A stretch of 64,000 nucleotides of DNA from contig NZ_PDBS01000001.1 of the NCBI RefSeq assembly GCF_002572525.1, positions 1,488,001 to 1,552,000 on the forward strand. The letters run 5' to 3'. The translations under genes were made by a program, and so were the position numbers. Positions within the stretch are counted from its first letter, which is position 1, and each line of letters starts with the position of its first letter. The DNA comes from Natrinema sp. CBA1119. Its GTDB lineage: Archaea; Halobacteriota; Halobacteria; Halobacteriales; Natrialbaceae. Positions 18,003 to 26,586 of the stretch are shown here, piece after piece. The notes under the pieces are model-generated. The model was not told the DNA's origin, did no database searches, and saw only the letters and a list, made by a program, of their open reading frames with translations.

Positions 18003-19967
18003 CTACGTGAGGCCCCAGAAGAACGCGATTCCGAAGACGGTGACGACGGAGAGCAGCAACTGCAGCGGTGCGCCGACCCGGACGAAGTCCATGAACTTGT
18101 AGCCGCCCGGCCCGTAGACGAAGAGGTTCGTCTGATAGCCGACGGGCGTGAGGAACGCGGTCGAGGCCGCGAACGTCACCGCCAGCACGAACGCGAACGG
18201 GTTCGCGCCGATCTGGGTCGCGGTCTCGACGGCCACCGGGAGCATCAACACGACGCTCGCGTTGTTCGAGATGACGCCCGTAATGAGGCCCGTCGCGAGA
18301 TAGAACACCCACAACACGCCGATGGCCGGGAGGTAGGCACCGGTCGAGGCGACGAGGGTTCCCAGGAGATCCGCCCCGCCGGTCTGCTCCAGGGCGATCC
18401 CGAGCGGGATGATGCCGGCCAAGAGGAAGATCACGTCCCACTCGACGGCGTCGTAGATCTCGGTCGGTTTGAGGACGCCCGTCGCGACCATCGCGACGAC
18501 CCCCGCGAGCGCGGTCACGAGGATCGGCAGGGAAAAGGCGGCAAGTCCCTCGAACGCGCCGACGCCGGTCGCGCCGGCGAGCGCAGCGCCGACCGAGCCC
18601 CACGGAACGGCGACGAAGCCGACGACACCCGCCATGATCGCCGCCGCGTGGGGGATCTTCTCGGTCCGGTAATCGGGTTCCTCGGGTTCGTGTGCGACGA
18701 TGAAGTCGTCGTTTTTCGACAGTCGATCGATGCTGTCCGGAGCCGCCTGAACTAACAGCGTGTCGCCCACTCGGATCCGGCGCTCGTCCATGTCGCTCCG
18801 AACCGTCTCGCCCCGGCTTCGGAAGGCGAGTACGGTCGCGTCGTAGCGCTGGCGAAACGTCGAGCTCTCGAGCGACTCGCCGACGAGGAACGAGCCCCGG
18901 GGGACGACGATCTCGACGAGGGTCCGGTCGGGGACCGCCTCGGGCTCTAAGTCGTCGGCGGTCTCGGGGCTACCGGCGAGCGTCAGCGTCCCCCGATCGA
19001 CGAGTTGCTGAACGGTCGGTCGGTCGGCCCGCAGCCGGAGCATGTCACCCGATCGGAGCGTCTTCTGGCCGATCGGTTCGATGAACTCCTCGTCGTCGCG
19101 GACGACCTGCAGGATGTCGGCGTCGAACTCGACGTGGTCGATGGCGTCGGCGACGGTCGTCCCGATCAGCGGCGAGTCTTCATCGACGACGACTTCGGTC
19201 AGGTACTCCTCGATGGCATAGTCCTGGACGTAGTCCTCCTCGACGGGGACGCGCTCGGGTAACAGTCGGTGGCCGATGGTCATGAGATAGATACTGCCGA
19301 CGAGCAGGACGATGATTCCGAGCTTGGTGAACTCGAACATCGAGAACGGCTGCCCGAGCAGCCGTTCGGAGACGTCGCTCGCGAGGATGTTCGTCGAGGT
19401 GCCGATAAGCGTGAGCATCCCGCCGAACATCGAGGCGTATGAGAGGGGGATCAGGAGTTTCGAGGGCGATGTCTTCCCCTTGTGAGCGATATCGGAGATG
19501 ACGGGAACGAGGATTGCGACGACCGGCGTGTTGTTGATGAAGCCGGAGATCGGGCCGCTGACGCCGATCGTCGCCAGTAGCTGTTTGTCGAGGTCGTCGC
19601 CCGCGAACGCGGACATCTTCCGCCCGAGTATCTGGACGACCCCCGTCTGACTGATCCCCGAACTGAGAATGAGCATCGCCAGCACGGTGATCGTCGCCGA
19701 GTTCGAGAAGCCCGACGTCCCCTCTGCCGTCGAAATTTCGGTGAAGTTCACGACGCCGTCGGCTCCCAACACCATCAGCAACACCATAATCAGAATGGCG
19801 GTCACGTCGACCGGGAGCAGTTCAGTAACGAACAACACGAGCGCGAGACCGATGATCCCAAAGACGACCAGCATCTCGGGCGTTACTGCCAGCGAACTCG
19901 AGTCGGCAGCCAGTGGGGCAATGCCAGTCTCGAGTGGAAGCAGTCCGGACACAGTTGACGGTCCCAC
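18003..19967 (-). CDS. SLC13/CitM-family permease with two TrkA-C (RCK_C) domains
   Basis: 654 residues. An N-terminal membrane half (about 30-225, with GTSGFSNSATITVLAML and SGFINNTPVVAILVPV) and a C-terminal half (about 455-654, with ITGVISNNASVVLMLPVA) frame a cytoplasmic stretch containing two RCK_C domains (about 235-330 and 335-430). The SNNA/INNTP motifs are the family's cation/substrate-binding hairpins. Such proteins transport anions such as sulfate or dicarboxylates; specificity is not shown here. The GTG at 19967 gives a 31-residue leader; the ATG at codon 32 is an alternative start. Confidence 0.88.
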   Translation of the reverse strand: MGPSTVSGLLPLETGIAPLAADSSSLAVTPEMLVVFGIIGLALVLFVTELLPVDVTAILIMVLLMVLGADGVVNFTEISTAEGTSGFSNSATITVLAMLILSSGISQTGVVQILGRKMSAFAGDDLDKQLLATIGVSGPISGFINNTPVVAILVPVISDIAHKGKTSPSKLLIPLSYASMFGGMLTLIGTSTNILASDVSERLLGQPFSMFEFTKLGIIVLLVGSIYLMTIGHRLLPERVPVEEDYVQDYAIEEYLTEVVVDEDSPLIGTTVADAIDHVEFDADILQVVRDDEEFIEPIGQKTLRSGDMLRLRADRPTVQQLVDRGTLTLAGSPETADDLEPEAVPDRTLVEIVVPRGSFLVGESLESSTFRQRYDATVLAFRSRGETVRSDMDERRIRVGDTLLVQAAPDSIDRLSKNDDFIVAHEPEEPDYRTEKIPHAAAIMAGVVGFVAVPWGSVGAALAGATGVGAFEGLAAFSLPILVTALAGVVAMVATGVLKPTEIYDAVEWDVIFLLAGIIPLGIALEQTGGADLLGTLVASTGAYLPAIGVLWVFYLATGLITGVISNNASVVLMLPVAVETATQIGANPFAFVLAVTFAASTAFLTPVGYQTNLFVYGPGGYKFMDFVRVGAPLQLLLSVVTVFGIAFFWGLT

Positions 19968-20052
19968 TTCTCTGGCGCTGGCGCTTGAAGGCCCCGATTC
20001 GGGGCGAACTCGCTCGAGGCCCCTACTGACGGCCGATCGACGCGATCACTCG

Positions 20053-22443
20053 CTACTGGGAGGCGAGCCGCGACCGAAATCGCTCGAGGCCGACGTCGAG
20101 CATGTCGGGACTGACGGGCTGGAACTCGTCGGTATCGGGCAGATAGGGCCGAACGGAGTCCCAGCTATCGCGGGCGTAGCGCTCGTCGAGCAGAACGCGA
20201 ACGCCGACGTCTTCGGGGCTGCGGATGACGCGGCCGATGGCCTGCCTGGCCTTCCGAACTGCAGGAATGGTGAGTGCATAGGTGAAGCCATCGCCGAACT
20301 CGTCGTCGTAGGCTCGGCGGACGGCCTTCGTCCGCGGGCTCGAGGTGTTGACGATCGGAACGCCGCAGACGACCGCCGCGGCGAGGCGGTCGCCGCTGTA
20401 GTCGACGCCCTCGGTCAGCGTCCCCCGCAGGCTCGTGACGAGCACCTTCCCCTCGCCCGCGAAGAACTCGTCTTTGAGCGACTGCGTGGTCTCGTCGTCG
20501 CTCGCGGCGTCGAGCAGAACCGGCTTTTCGACTCGATCCTCGAGGACGCCGGCGGCCCACTCGGCCTCGGCGTAACTGGGCATCCCGACGAGGACGTTAC
20601 CGGAAAGCTGCGCGACTTTCGCGATCGCGTTGGCGTAGGATCGCCGCGTCGGATTGGTTTCTCCCGGACTGCCGCGATTATCGTAGGTGTATTTCGGTGC
20701 GGCGACCGCGAAGCTCTCGCGGTTTTCGGCGGGGAAGTGGAGTCCGTACCGCCGCTCGACGACCGGTCGATCTTCCTCGCGTGCGAGGTACTGGAGTCCC
20801 GTGACTTCGGTGAAGGCGTCCATCGGCTCGAGGGTCGCGCTCATCAGAATCCCGCCGCCGAACATGGCGAGACGGTCGCCGATGGCGTCGCTGGGGACGC
20901 AGTTGTGCAGGGCCAGCCGAGCGTTGTAGGCCCGCCGCCACGAGTCCGCGGGCTCGGTGTCGTCCCACGTGCGCTCGAGTTCGATCTCCCGGAAGTAATC
21001 GGTGTGGCCCTGTCGATACCACTCGCCGAGGACTCGGCCGACGGCGGGTGCGGCGCGGGTTCGATCCTCGTCCTCGGCCTCGTTCAGGATCCGCGCGACG
21101 ACCGCACCGACGGACTCGGCGCGGACCCAGTCGGCGTCGCCGTACCCCGCCTCGGTCGCCCACTCGCTGAGTTCGTCCTCGGCGGGCTCGCCCGGATCGC
21201 GGAGGGGAATCTCCTCGTCGGGGAGATCGTTCAGGTCAGACTGCCAGCCCCGGTGGTTCCGGTCGAGGTGGGCAGTAACCCGGCGGTCGAGTTCCTCGCG
21301 GAGGTCCCGGACGAATTCGAGTGTTCGATTGAGCTCCTCGTAAGAGACGTCGCTGTCGTTGAGTTCCGCGCGAACGAGGTCTGCGTCGGCGGTCTTGGAG
21401 CCGCCTTCGGCCTGCCTCCCTTCGCGCTCGAACTTGATCGGCTGGATGACCCGCGAGAGTTCGGTTTCGGCGTCCCGGAGCGTGCTGTCGGCGACGCCCT
21501 CGCTGACCAGGTCGCGGACGCGCGGTTCCAGCATGTGGGCCTCGTCGCAGACGACGTACGTCGACTCGTCGAGTAACGCGCCGGTAAAGGAGCCGACGGT
21601 TCGGGGGTCGAACGCGTGGTAGTAGTTGCCGATCACGACCTCGACCTCGCCGAGAGCGGCCCCCATCACGGAGTGGGGACAGGTGCCGTGTTTCACCGAG
21701 CGGGCGACCAGTTCCTCCGGGGAGACCATCCCGGCGTCGGTGAAGTCGTACGGAACCGCCTCCGCGGCCGATCCGTTCTCCTCGTCGTCCGGCAGGTCCT
21801 CGAGGTACTGCGCGTAGAACGGGCAGTACTCGGTTTCTGCGCCCACGGGCCCGCCATCGCCGTACTCGGGGAGCGCCGGCGGGTACGATGTCGGTTCGCC
21901 CGCGGTCTCGAGAAACGTATTCTTGGACTGGCTACCGCTGTCTGCCAGTCCGATCTGCTGGCTTCGGGCACGAGCGGCCAGATTCTGTGCGGTCGTATCG
22001 CCGCCCTCGCCGGTGAGATCGCGGGTGCGCTCGCGCAGGGTCTCACAGCGGTCGTAGACGTTGCCGTCGTCGAACCCCGCCGCTCTCTCGCGGTTGTACG
22101 GACAGACGTCGGCCTTCCCGACCAGCGTGAGTCCGGAAATCGCGTCCCAGTCGGCCGGCAGGTTCTCGTTGATCGTCTCGAGGTCCTCCTCGAACTGTCG
22201 CAGTTGCTGTTTGACGCTCGTGAGCACGAGCACGCGTTCGTAGTCGGTGTCCGGGTCGCGCACGAGGTCGATCCCCGCGGTGAGCGCGATCATCGTCTTC
22301 CCGGTCCCACAGGCACCTTCGATGACGGAATAGCCGCCATCCTGTCCGGTCTCGATGGCCGCCTCGATACCGTCGACCTGGGGCTCGTAGGGTTGGGGGT
22401 GGCCGAACACCGTCCGCCAATTCGTCATTCTTGCCGTACTCAT
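20053..22443 (-). CDS. XPD/DinG-family ATP-dependent DNA helicase with Fe-S cluster
   Basis: 796-residue superfamily 2 helicase. Walker A GACGTGKT is at 43-50 and the DEAH box at 300-303. Four cysteines at the positions used by XPD to hold its 4Fe-4S cluster are present: C114, C133, C207 and C255. C-terminal motifs include the SATLEP segment, YAEAEW, GTLTEGVD and the motif VI QAIGRVIRSPED. This is a 5'-to-3' helicase type used in DNA repair. The ATG at 22443 was chosen because the region further upstream is basic shadow sequence; an ATG five codons later is also possible. It is divergent from the DUF1684 gene. Confidence 0.93.
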   Translation of the reverse strand: MSTARMTNWRTVFGHPQPYEPQVDGIEAAIETGQDGGYSVIEGACGTGKTMIALTAGIDLVRDPDTDYERVLVLTSVKQQLRQFEEDLETINENLPADWDAISGLTLVGKADVCPYNRERAAGFDDGNVYDRCETLRERTRDLTGEGGDTTAQNLAARARSQQIGLADSGSQSKNTFLETAGEPTSYPPALPEYGDGGPVGAETEYCPFYAQYLEDLPDDEENGSAAEAVPYDFTDAGMVSPEELVARSVKHGTCPHSVMGAALGEVEVVIGNYYHAFDPRTVGSFTGALLDESTYVVCDEAHMLEPRVRDLVSEGVADSTLRDAETELSRVIQPIKFEREGRQAEGGSKTADADLVRAELNDSDVSYEELNRTLEFVRDLREELDRRVTAHLDRNHRGWQSDLNDLPDEEIPLRDPGEPAEDELSEWATEAGYGDADWVRAESVGAVVARILNEAEDEDRTRAAPAVGRVLGEWYRQGHTDYFREIELERTWDDTEPADSWRRAYNARLALHNCVPSDAIGDRLAMFGGGILMSATLEPMDAFTEVTGLQYLAREEDRPVVERRYGLHFPAENRESFAVAAPKYTYDNRGSPGETNPTRRSYANAIAKVAQLSGNVLVGMPSYAEAEWAAGVLEDRVEKPVLLDAASDDETTQSLKDEFFAGEGKVLVTSLRGTLTEGVDYSGDRLAAAVVCGVPIVNTSSPRTKAVRRAYDDEFGDGFTYALTIPAVRKARQAIGRVIRSPEDVGVRVLLDERYARDSWDSVRPYLPDTDEFQPVSPDMLDVGLERFRSRLASQ

Positions 22444-22567
22444 CGTCGGTCGTCCATAGCGTTGACGGAGTGGATTGGCCGCGCGATGGTATATGAATGT
22501 CAGGTGAATAAAAGCCGACGGCCGAACGGAACGTAACGCCTTCCAGTCCCGCCCGCCTAGATCGGCC

Positions 22568-23149
22568 ATGAGCGACACCGACTCCATTGACGTCGACCGC
22601 TGGCGCGACGAACTCGAGTCGAAACGCGCCGAGAAAGACGAGTTTTTCGCAGACCATCCACAGTCGCCGATTCCGCCGGAGGAGCGAGACGAGTTCGACG
22701 GGCTTGACTACTTCGAGCCGGACCCGGCCTACCGCGTGAGCGCGACTGCAACTGCTCACGACGATCCGGAGGTCGTGTCGATGGAGACCACCGCAGGCCG
22801 CGAGATGCGCTACCTCCGCGTTGTCACGCTCGAGTTCGAACTCGACCGCGAGGACGACGACTTAGAAAACGGCACGTTCGAACTCGCGGCCTACCAGCAG
22901 GAGAGTCCGAACGAGGAGCCCTTGTTCGTGCCGTTCCGGGACAAGACGACCGGCCAGCAGACCTACGACGGTGGTCGATACATGGAACTCGAGTCCGAAC
23001 GGGACCTGACGACCGGCGACGAGATCGTCGTGGACTTCAACCTCGCGTACTCGCCGTTTTGTGCCTACAGCGAGACGTTCGACTGCCCGCTCCCGCCCGA
23101 GGAAAACTGGCTCGAAATAGCGATTCCGGCGGGCGAACGGGACGAGTAA
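22568..23149 (+). CDS. DUF1684 domain protein
   Basis: 193 residues ending in the family's conserved block: GGRYMELE, a hydrophobic strand, DFNLAYSPFCAYS, CPLPPEENWLEIAIPAGE. This is the DUF1684 signature found across bacteria and archaea. The two Cys and the acidic residues around it are conserved, suggesting a metal or active site, but no activity is established to my knowledge. The start overlaps none of its neighbours and the acidic composition is normal for the genome. Confidence 0.9.
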   Translation: MSDTDSIDVDRWRDELESKRAEKDEFFADHPQSPIPPEERDEFDGLDYFEPDPAYRVSATATAHDDPEVVSMETTAGREMRYLRVVTLEFELDREDDDLENGTFELAAYQQESPNEEPLFVPFRDKTTGQQTYDGGRYMELESERDLTTGDEIVVDFNLAYSPFCAYSETFDCPLPPEENWLEIAIPAGERDE

Positions 23150-23460
23150 CTCGCTCGTCGTCGCAGTCTCTCCCACCCCATCTCTCGACTCGGTAGTCAC
23201 GCACGGGTCGAATTCGGTAGCCCTCGAGTGCTCGCTATAGCAGTCAGTACGGCTCTCAACCCCACCACGGGTGCGTTTCGACTCGAGCCACCGGGCGTGT
23301 TGGGGGCTGTCGCGGAGGAATGGGCGTCTCGAGTGGAAATTGGGGGGTTCAGCCGCCGATTCGGGACGTATCCGACGAACCGATGGGGAAGAAGAGAAGG
23401 GAGAGGATCCGCGTCGGAAAATTGCCTCGCGTCAGATAATCGCGCGCACCGATCCGGCGT
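23150..23460. other. 311-bp intergenic stretch
   Basis: No gene seen. It lies between the convergent DUF1684 and methyltransferase genes. A segment near 23270-23288 (GTTTCGACTCGAG) resembles half of an ORB element but lacks the C/G-string, so I do not call it. Confidence 0.5.
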
Positions 23461-24141
23461 TCAGGGAGCGACGCCGACGGTCAGCAGCGTCCCGAACTCG
23501 CGGTAGCGCTCGACCATGTCCTCGCGAGTATCCCAATCCTCGAGCGGAAACTCGCTCTCGTCGGGGATCGTGATCTCGCGGTCGGGAATAGTATCCTGTT
23601 CGGCGACGGATAGCCCCGCATCGCGAAACGCCTCGCGGTACTGCTCGCGATCCCAGCGCGTCATCTCGATCGTGATGAACTCCTGCCACTCGTGGGAGTG
23701 GACGTTCTCTTCGTAGTAGTTGACCGCACAGTAGACGGTGCCACCGGGTCGGAGGACGCGCGCGATCTCCTCGAGCGTCTGATGCGGGTCCGCCGCGTAG
23801 TAGAACGATTCCATACTCCAGACGTGGTCGATCGAGTCGTCAGCGAAGGGGAGCGCGTCGAAGTCACCCACGACGTAGCCGACGTCCTCGTCGTCCGTAT
23901 AGCCGGCCGCATTGCGGGCCATCTCCGGTGCGCCATCGAGGCCGTAGACCCGACCGGCGTCTCTGGTGTCTCGGAGTGCCCGGCCGGCGTACCCGCTTCC
24001 GCAGCCGAGATCGAGAATCGTATCGCCGGACTCGACGGGCATCCGTGCGAGGGCGTGCTTGGCGGTGTGCCAGTGGCGATCCTCCATCCCCCTGTCTCGG
24101 CCGCTCGTTGCCCACTCGTCGAACTCCTCGCGGACGGTCAT
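23461..24141 (-). CDS. SAM-dependent class I methyltransferase
   Basis: 226 residues. The SAM-binding motif I ILDLGCGSGYAGRAL sits near 42-56, motif II acidic loop GLDGAPEM near 71-78, and motif IV DSIDHVWSMESFYY near 103-116, all typical of Methyltransf_11/25. The first 35 residues (MTVREEFDEWATSGRDRGMED) are the usual lid. The substrate cannot be read from the sequence. The ATG at 24141 has a TATA box 23-30 bp upstream on this strand, giving a leaderless transcript. Longer in-frame readings are not coding-like. Confidence 0.9.
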   Translation of the reverse strand: MTVREEFDEWATSGRDRGMEDRHWHTAKHALARMPVESGDTILDLGCGSGYAGRALRDTRDAGRVYGLDGAPEMARNAAGYTDDEDVGYVVGDFDALPFADDSIDHVWSMESFYYAADPHQTLEEIARVLRPGGTVYCAVNYYEENVHSHEWQEFITIEMTRWDREQYREAFRDAGLSVAEQDTIPDREITIPDESEFPLEDWDTREDMVERYREFGTLLTVGVAP

Positions 24142-24163
24142 ATGCGGCCGATGGGAGGCGCAC

Positions 24164-24210
24164 GAATAAACTCGTTCGCATGGACACTGGTCGTTCGCAT
24201 GGACACCGGT
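24164..24210 (-). promoter_or_regulatory. Methyltransferase promoter with a 19-bp direct repeat
   Basis: Minus-strand TATA box GTTTATTC at 24164-24171, correctly spaced for the start at 24141. Immediately upstream two 19-bp copies (24173-24191 and 24192-24210, one mismatch) lie head to tail over the BRE/activator zone. This looks like an operator for a dimeric regulator, but no regulator is identified. Confidence 0.5.
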
Positions 24211-24341
24211 AATATCCGGTTGCAGTTCTGACTGCGATAACTCCCTTCGTAGCGCTCGGTTGTTTCGTAGCGCTCGTTTCGCAGTAACTCCCGGCGACAC
24301 CGGCATCGTTCTCACCGTCGCGAGAATCACCGACAGATTCT

Positions 24342-24357
24342 TTTAGGTGGGCCTAAA
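24342..24357. promoter_or_regulatory. DtxR/SirR-type palindrome (iron-regulator-like site)
   Basis: Perfect inverted repeat TTTAGG-TGGG-CCTAAA. The inner TTAGG-N4-CCTAA matches the classical binding site of DtxR-family metal-dependent repressors, which also act in haloarchaea (Idr/SirR). It lies in the 402-bp non-coding stretch 24142-24543, 187 bp before the next gene on the plus strand, with no iron gene beside it. The rest of that stretch holds short repeated TTCGTAGCGCTCG motifs (24246-24258 and 24264-24276) and no gene I can support. Confidence 0.45.
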
Positions 24358-24510
24358 TTATGGAATCGAAGGGTCGTCAGTGACCGAAATCCGTGGGCAT
24401 CCGGATTTCGAGTTCGACGCTCGGTGAGTCGTTCTGTCCCACCTCGCCAGTTTTCGAGACCCTTCCGCCGTTTTCGGACGTGTCTCTGCCGTGGAAGATA
24501 CATCCGCAAT

Positions 24511-24516
24511 CTTAAG
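24511..24516 (+). promoter_or_regulatory. TATA box for the DUF7090-like gene
   Basis: CTTAAG about 30 bp upstream of the ATG at 24544, giving a transcript with at most a few untranslated bases. Confidence 0.6.
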
Positions 24517-24543
24517 GGAGTGCCGAAAGTTGTTCACGTCAAT

Positions 24544-25122
24544 ATGGATTATGCGCTCGAAATAGACGGGACCCCGGAAACGATTCCGGGCGGGACCGGC
24601 GTACTCCTCTTGCATCCGAGTACCGGCGAAACGGACCGTATCGACACTGATTTCCTCAAGATCGATACCGACAACTTCCTCGTCGTCTCCACGCGAACCA
24701 CCGCCCGCGAGGTCAGGCAGAAACTCGAGTACTACGACGTCGACGAAGAATGCGCCGAGATCCTCGACACGCTCAGCATCGAACGCGGCTACTCGCGGCG
24801 CTCGAGCGACACCGTCCACTACGTCGCCGCCCCCGACGACATCGACGGCATCGTCGAGCACATCGACGGCTTCCTCGACGGCCACGACGGCAAACTCCGC
24901 ATCAGTTTCGACTCCGTCACCGAACTCGCCTACTACGCCGGCGACGACCAGGCCCTCGAGGCGGTCGAACGGATCCTCGAACTGCTCGCAGAACACGATG
25001 CCGTCGGCCTCTTCCACCTCTCGGAGGATCCCCACGACGAGGCGCTCGTCGATCAGTTCCGCGGGCTGTTTGACGGCGTCATCGACCTCGATGAGGACGG
25101 CAGCGTCGACACCGAATTTTAA
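24544..25122 (+). CDS. Conserved haloarchaeal protein (DUF7090/HTR-like)
   Basis: 192 residues beginning MDYALEIDGTPETIPGGTGVLLLHPSTGETDRID. The overall strand-helix pattern resembles a degenerate RecA/KaiC-like domain, as in haloarchaeal 'HTR-like' proteins, but no Walker A lysine is present, so ATP binding is unlikely. Composition is strongly acidic. I recall related proteins as DUF7090, and this assignment is from memory of the opening motif. Function unknown; a sensory or regulatory adaptor role is only a guess. Confidence 0.7.
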   Translation: MDYALEIDGTPETIPGGTGVLLLHPSTGETDRIDTDFLKIDTDNFLVVSTRTTAREVRQKLEYYDVDEECAEILDTLSIERGYSRRSSDTVHYVAAPDDIDGIVEHIDGFLDGHDGKLRISFDSVTELAYYAGDDQALEAVERILELLAEHDAVGLFHLSEDPHDEALVDQFRGLFDGVIDLDEDGSVDTEF

Positions 25123-25269
25123 GTAGCGACCGACAACACGCACCGCTGTTTTTGTCGGCGCCTTTCGTTCCCGATTCCCCGTATCAGTTTTCGTTCACCG
25201 ACGCCTCTTCAGGAGAATCTACGCTCGAAACAACGGGCGTGGGCTTTCGACTCGCATGACTGGAAGCGA

Positions 25270-26052
25270 TCAGTTCTCGATCGAGTCGAACGTTTTCTCG
25301 GCCCACTGGATCGCGTACGCCGGCCCGTGATCCAGATAAGCGTCAGTGTCGAGCGCGGCGAAGGGAGCCGGCAGTTCGATCGCGTGCTTGATCGCCGCAC
25401 ACGCGAGTTCGGTCGCGTCCGCGAAGTCCGTGTCACCGCGAGCGACCGCACGCGACAGCCCTGAAACGCGGTCCTCGAGTCGCGTTCCCGCGTCCTGCCA
25501 GGCGTCAGCGAGTTCGGAATGGTCGTCGTGCCAGTCCGCGAAGACCTCACGAGTCTGCAAACCGATCCAACCGTCGTACAGCGCCGCAGCGACCTGGTAG
25601 GTGTCGTTCGGGTCGAGTGGTACGGCTTGATCGAGGTCGCGATACGACTCCTCGAAGAAGCCGATGAAGTGCTCGGGGACTCCGAGATCGAGTTGGATGA
25701 GCGCCTCGGCGATCAGAAAGTCGATGAACGCGTGGGGTGAGCCCTCGACCCGCGGTTTGACGATGGCGATCGGCGGCTCGGTCTGACGGGTCCAGGCGAC
25801 GCTACCGTCTCCCGGCATCCCGATCGTGAGATCCGAACTCGCGTATCGAGCGAGCAGCGTCGGCGCGTCGTCAGGGAGCCAGTCAGCTGGATAGCTCGCG
25901 GGCTCGAGGGTATCGACAAGCAGACCGAGATCCTCGGCGTGCGCCGGCGGTAGCGTCTCGAAGTCACGCTCGCAGTCGAGGACCCGAACGTCGGGCGCGC
26001 GCTCCTTGCGGACGGCCTCGACCCAATCCGAAAGTGGACGCGCCGCGAACAT
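25270..26052 (-). CDS. Conserved haloarchaeal protein (DUF7089-like)
   Basis: 260 residues, soluble, acidic and mostly helical. Segments such as WTRQTEPPIAIVKPRVEGSPHAFIDFLIAEALIQL and the all-helical C-terminal half show no catalytic motif I know. I recall haloarchaeal proteins of this kind as DUF7089. The start codon overlaps the stop of the 29-aa peptide upstream (TGATG), so translation of the two is coupled. Downstream, the 147 bp to the next gene contain a T5 run near 25149-25153 belonging to the convergent neighbour. Confidence 0.72.
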   Translation of the reverse strand: MFAARPLSDWVEAVRKERAPDVRVLDCERDFETLPPAHAEDLGLLVDTLEPASYPADWLPDDAPTLLARYASSDLTIGMPGDGSVAWTRQTEPPIAIVKPRVEGSPHAFIDFLIAEALIQLDLGVPEHFIGFFEESYRDLDQAVPLDPNDTYQVAAALYDGWIGLQTREVFADWHDDHSELADAWQDAGTRLEDRVSGLSRAVARGDTDFADATELACAAIKHAIELPAPFAALDTDAYLDHGPAYAIQWAEKTFDSIEN

Positions 26053-26141
26053 CAGGCGAATGCGGTCTGGAAAACGAGCAAAATCGACAGCAGTGCCGAT
26101 ACGGCGACCGTCGTGAGAACGACCTTGGTTGCGGTGCTCAT
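26052..26141 (-). CDS. 29-aa single-span membrane peptide, coupled to the next gene
   Basis: Short ORF MSTATKVVLTTVAVSALLSILLVFQTAFA, cut by its stop codon inside TGATG, where the following gene starts. The peptide is one transmembrane segment with a short basic N terminus. Support for it being real: a TATA box at exactly the leaderless distance from its ATG, the stop/start overlap, and a coherent hydrophobic composition. Role unknown; it may anchor or regulate the downstream protein. Confidence 0.62.
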   Translation of the reverse strand: MSTATKVVLTTVAVSALLSILLVFQTAFA

Positions 26142-26165
26142 ACTCGAGGCGTCGGTTCCGTATCG

Positions 26166-26172
26166 CTTAAAT
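26166..26172 (-). promoter_or_regulatory. TATA box for the 29-aa peptide operon
   Basis: ATTTAAG on the minus strand, centred 28 bp upstream of the ATG at 26141. Leaderless spacing. Confidence 0.65.
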
Positions 26173-26586
26173 CCATCTGTCTCGGCTCGCTACTCCTCGC
26201 TTCAAAGGCTCCTCTTCGCTTCGAACGCTCTCTATACCGCCAGTCGCTTCGAGTGCGCAATTGGCTCGAGGGAGTTCGGCAAGCGATGACCCCCGTGTCG
26301 ACACCCCCTGCCTCTCGTGGAACTCCCGTCGTTTCTCGTCGAGCCGACGGCTCGACAGAAAATGCTGCGAATTCGAGGGTATCCGGAGAATCAGCTCTCA
26401 GGCTGTCGGTCGTCGTGTCGTTTGAGACCAACATTTCGAGTGGACACAGATTTGTCGAGAGGATAGCTTCTATCGGAGAATATAATGGTTCTGCAGTAGA
26501 AACGATCCGGTGTCATTTCGAGGATGGTTCATTGCCGAACACATGATTTTCGACGATTCGATCAGCTATGCTGACGTTCGGCTCAC
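26173..26586. other. Gene-poor spacer with a perfect 8-bp hairpin
   Basis: About 410 bp between the divergent promoter above and the 3' end of oapC. No gene is supported: the longest plus-strand reading is basic and Ser-rich. At 26338-26356 there is a perfect stem-loop (GTCGAGCC / GGCTCGAC, 3-nt loop). The last 130 bp are AT-richer than the surroundings. Confidence 0.5.

Noticed and set aside
23260-23290. ORB-like fragment GTTTCGACTCGAG
   Set aside because: Core half is similar, but there is no C/G-string and it is isolated, 5.7 kb from the origin spacer.
26427-26445. TTTCGAGTGGA near 26.43 kb
   Set aside because: Half-site only, without C-string.
26034-26546. 170-codon plus-strand reading across the spacer before oapC
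   Set aside because: Basic, Ser/Arg-rich, overlaps two better-supported features on the other strand.
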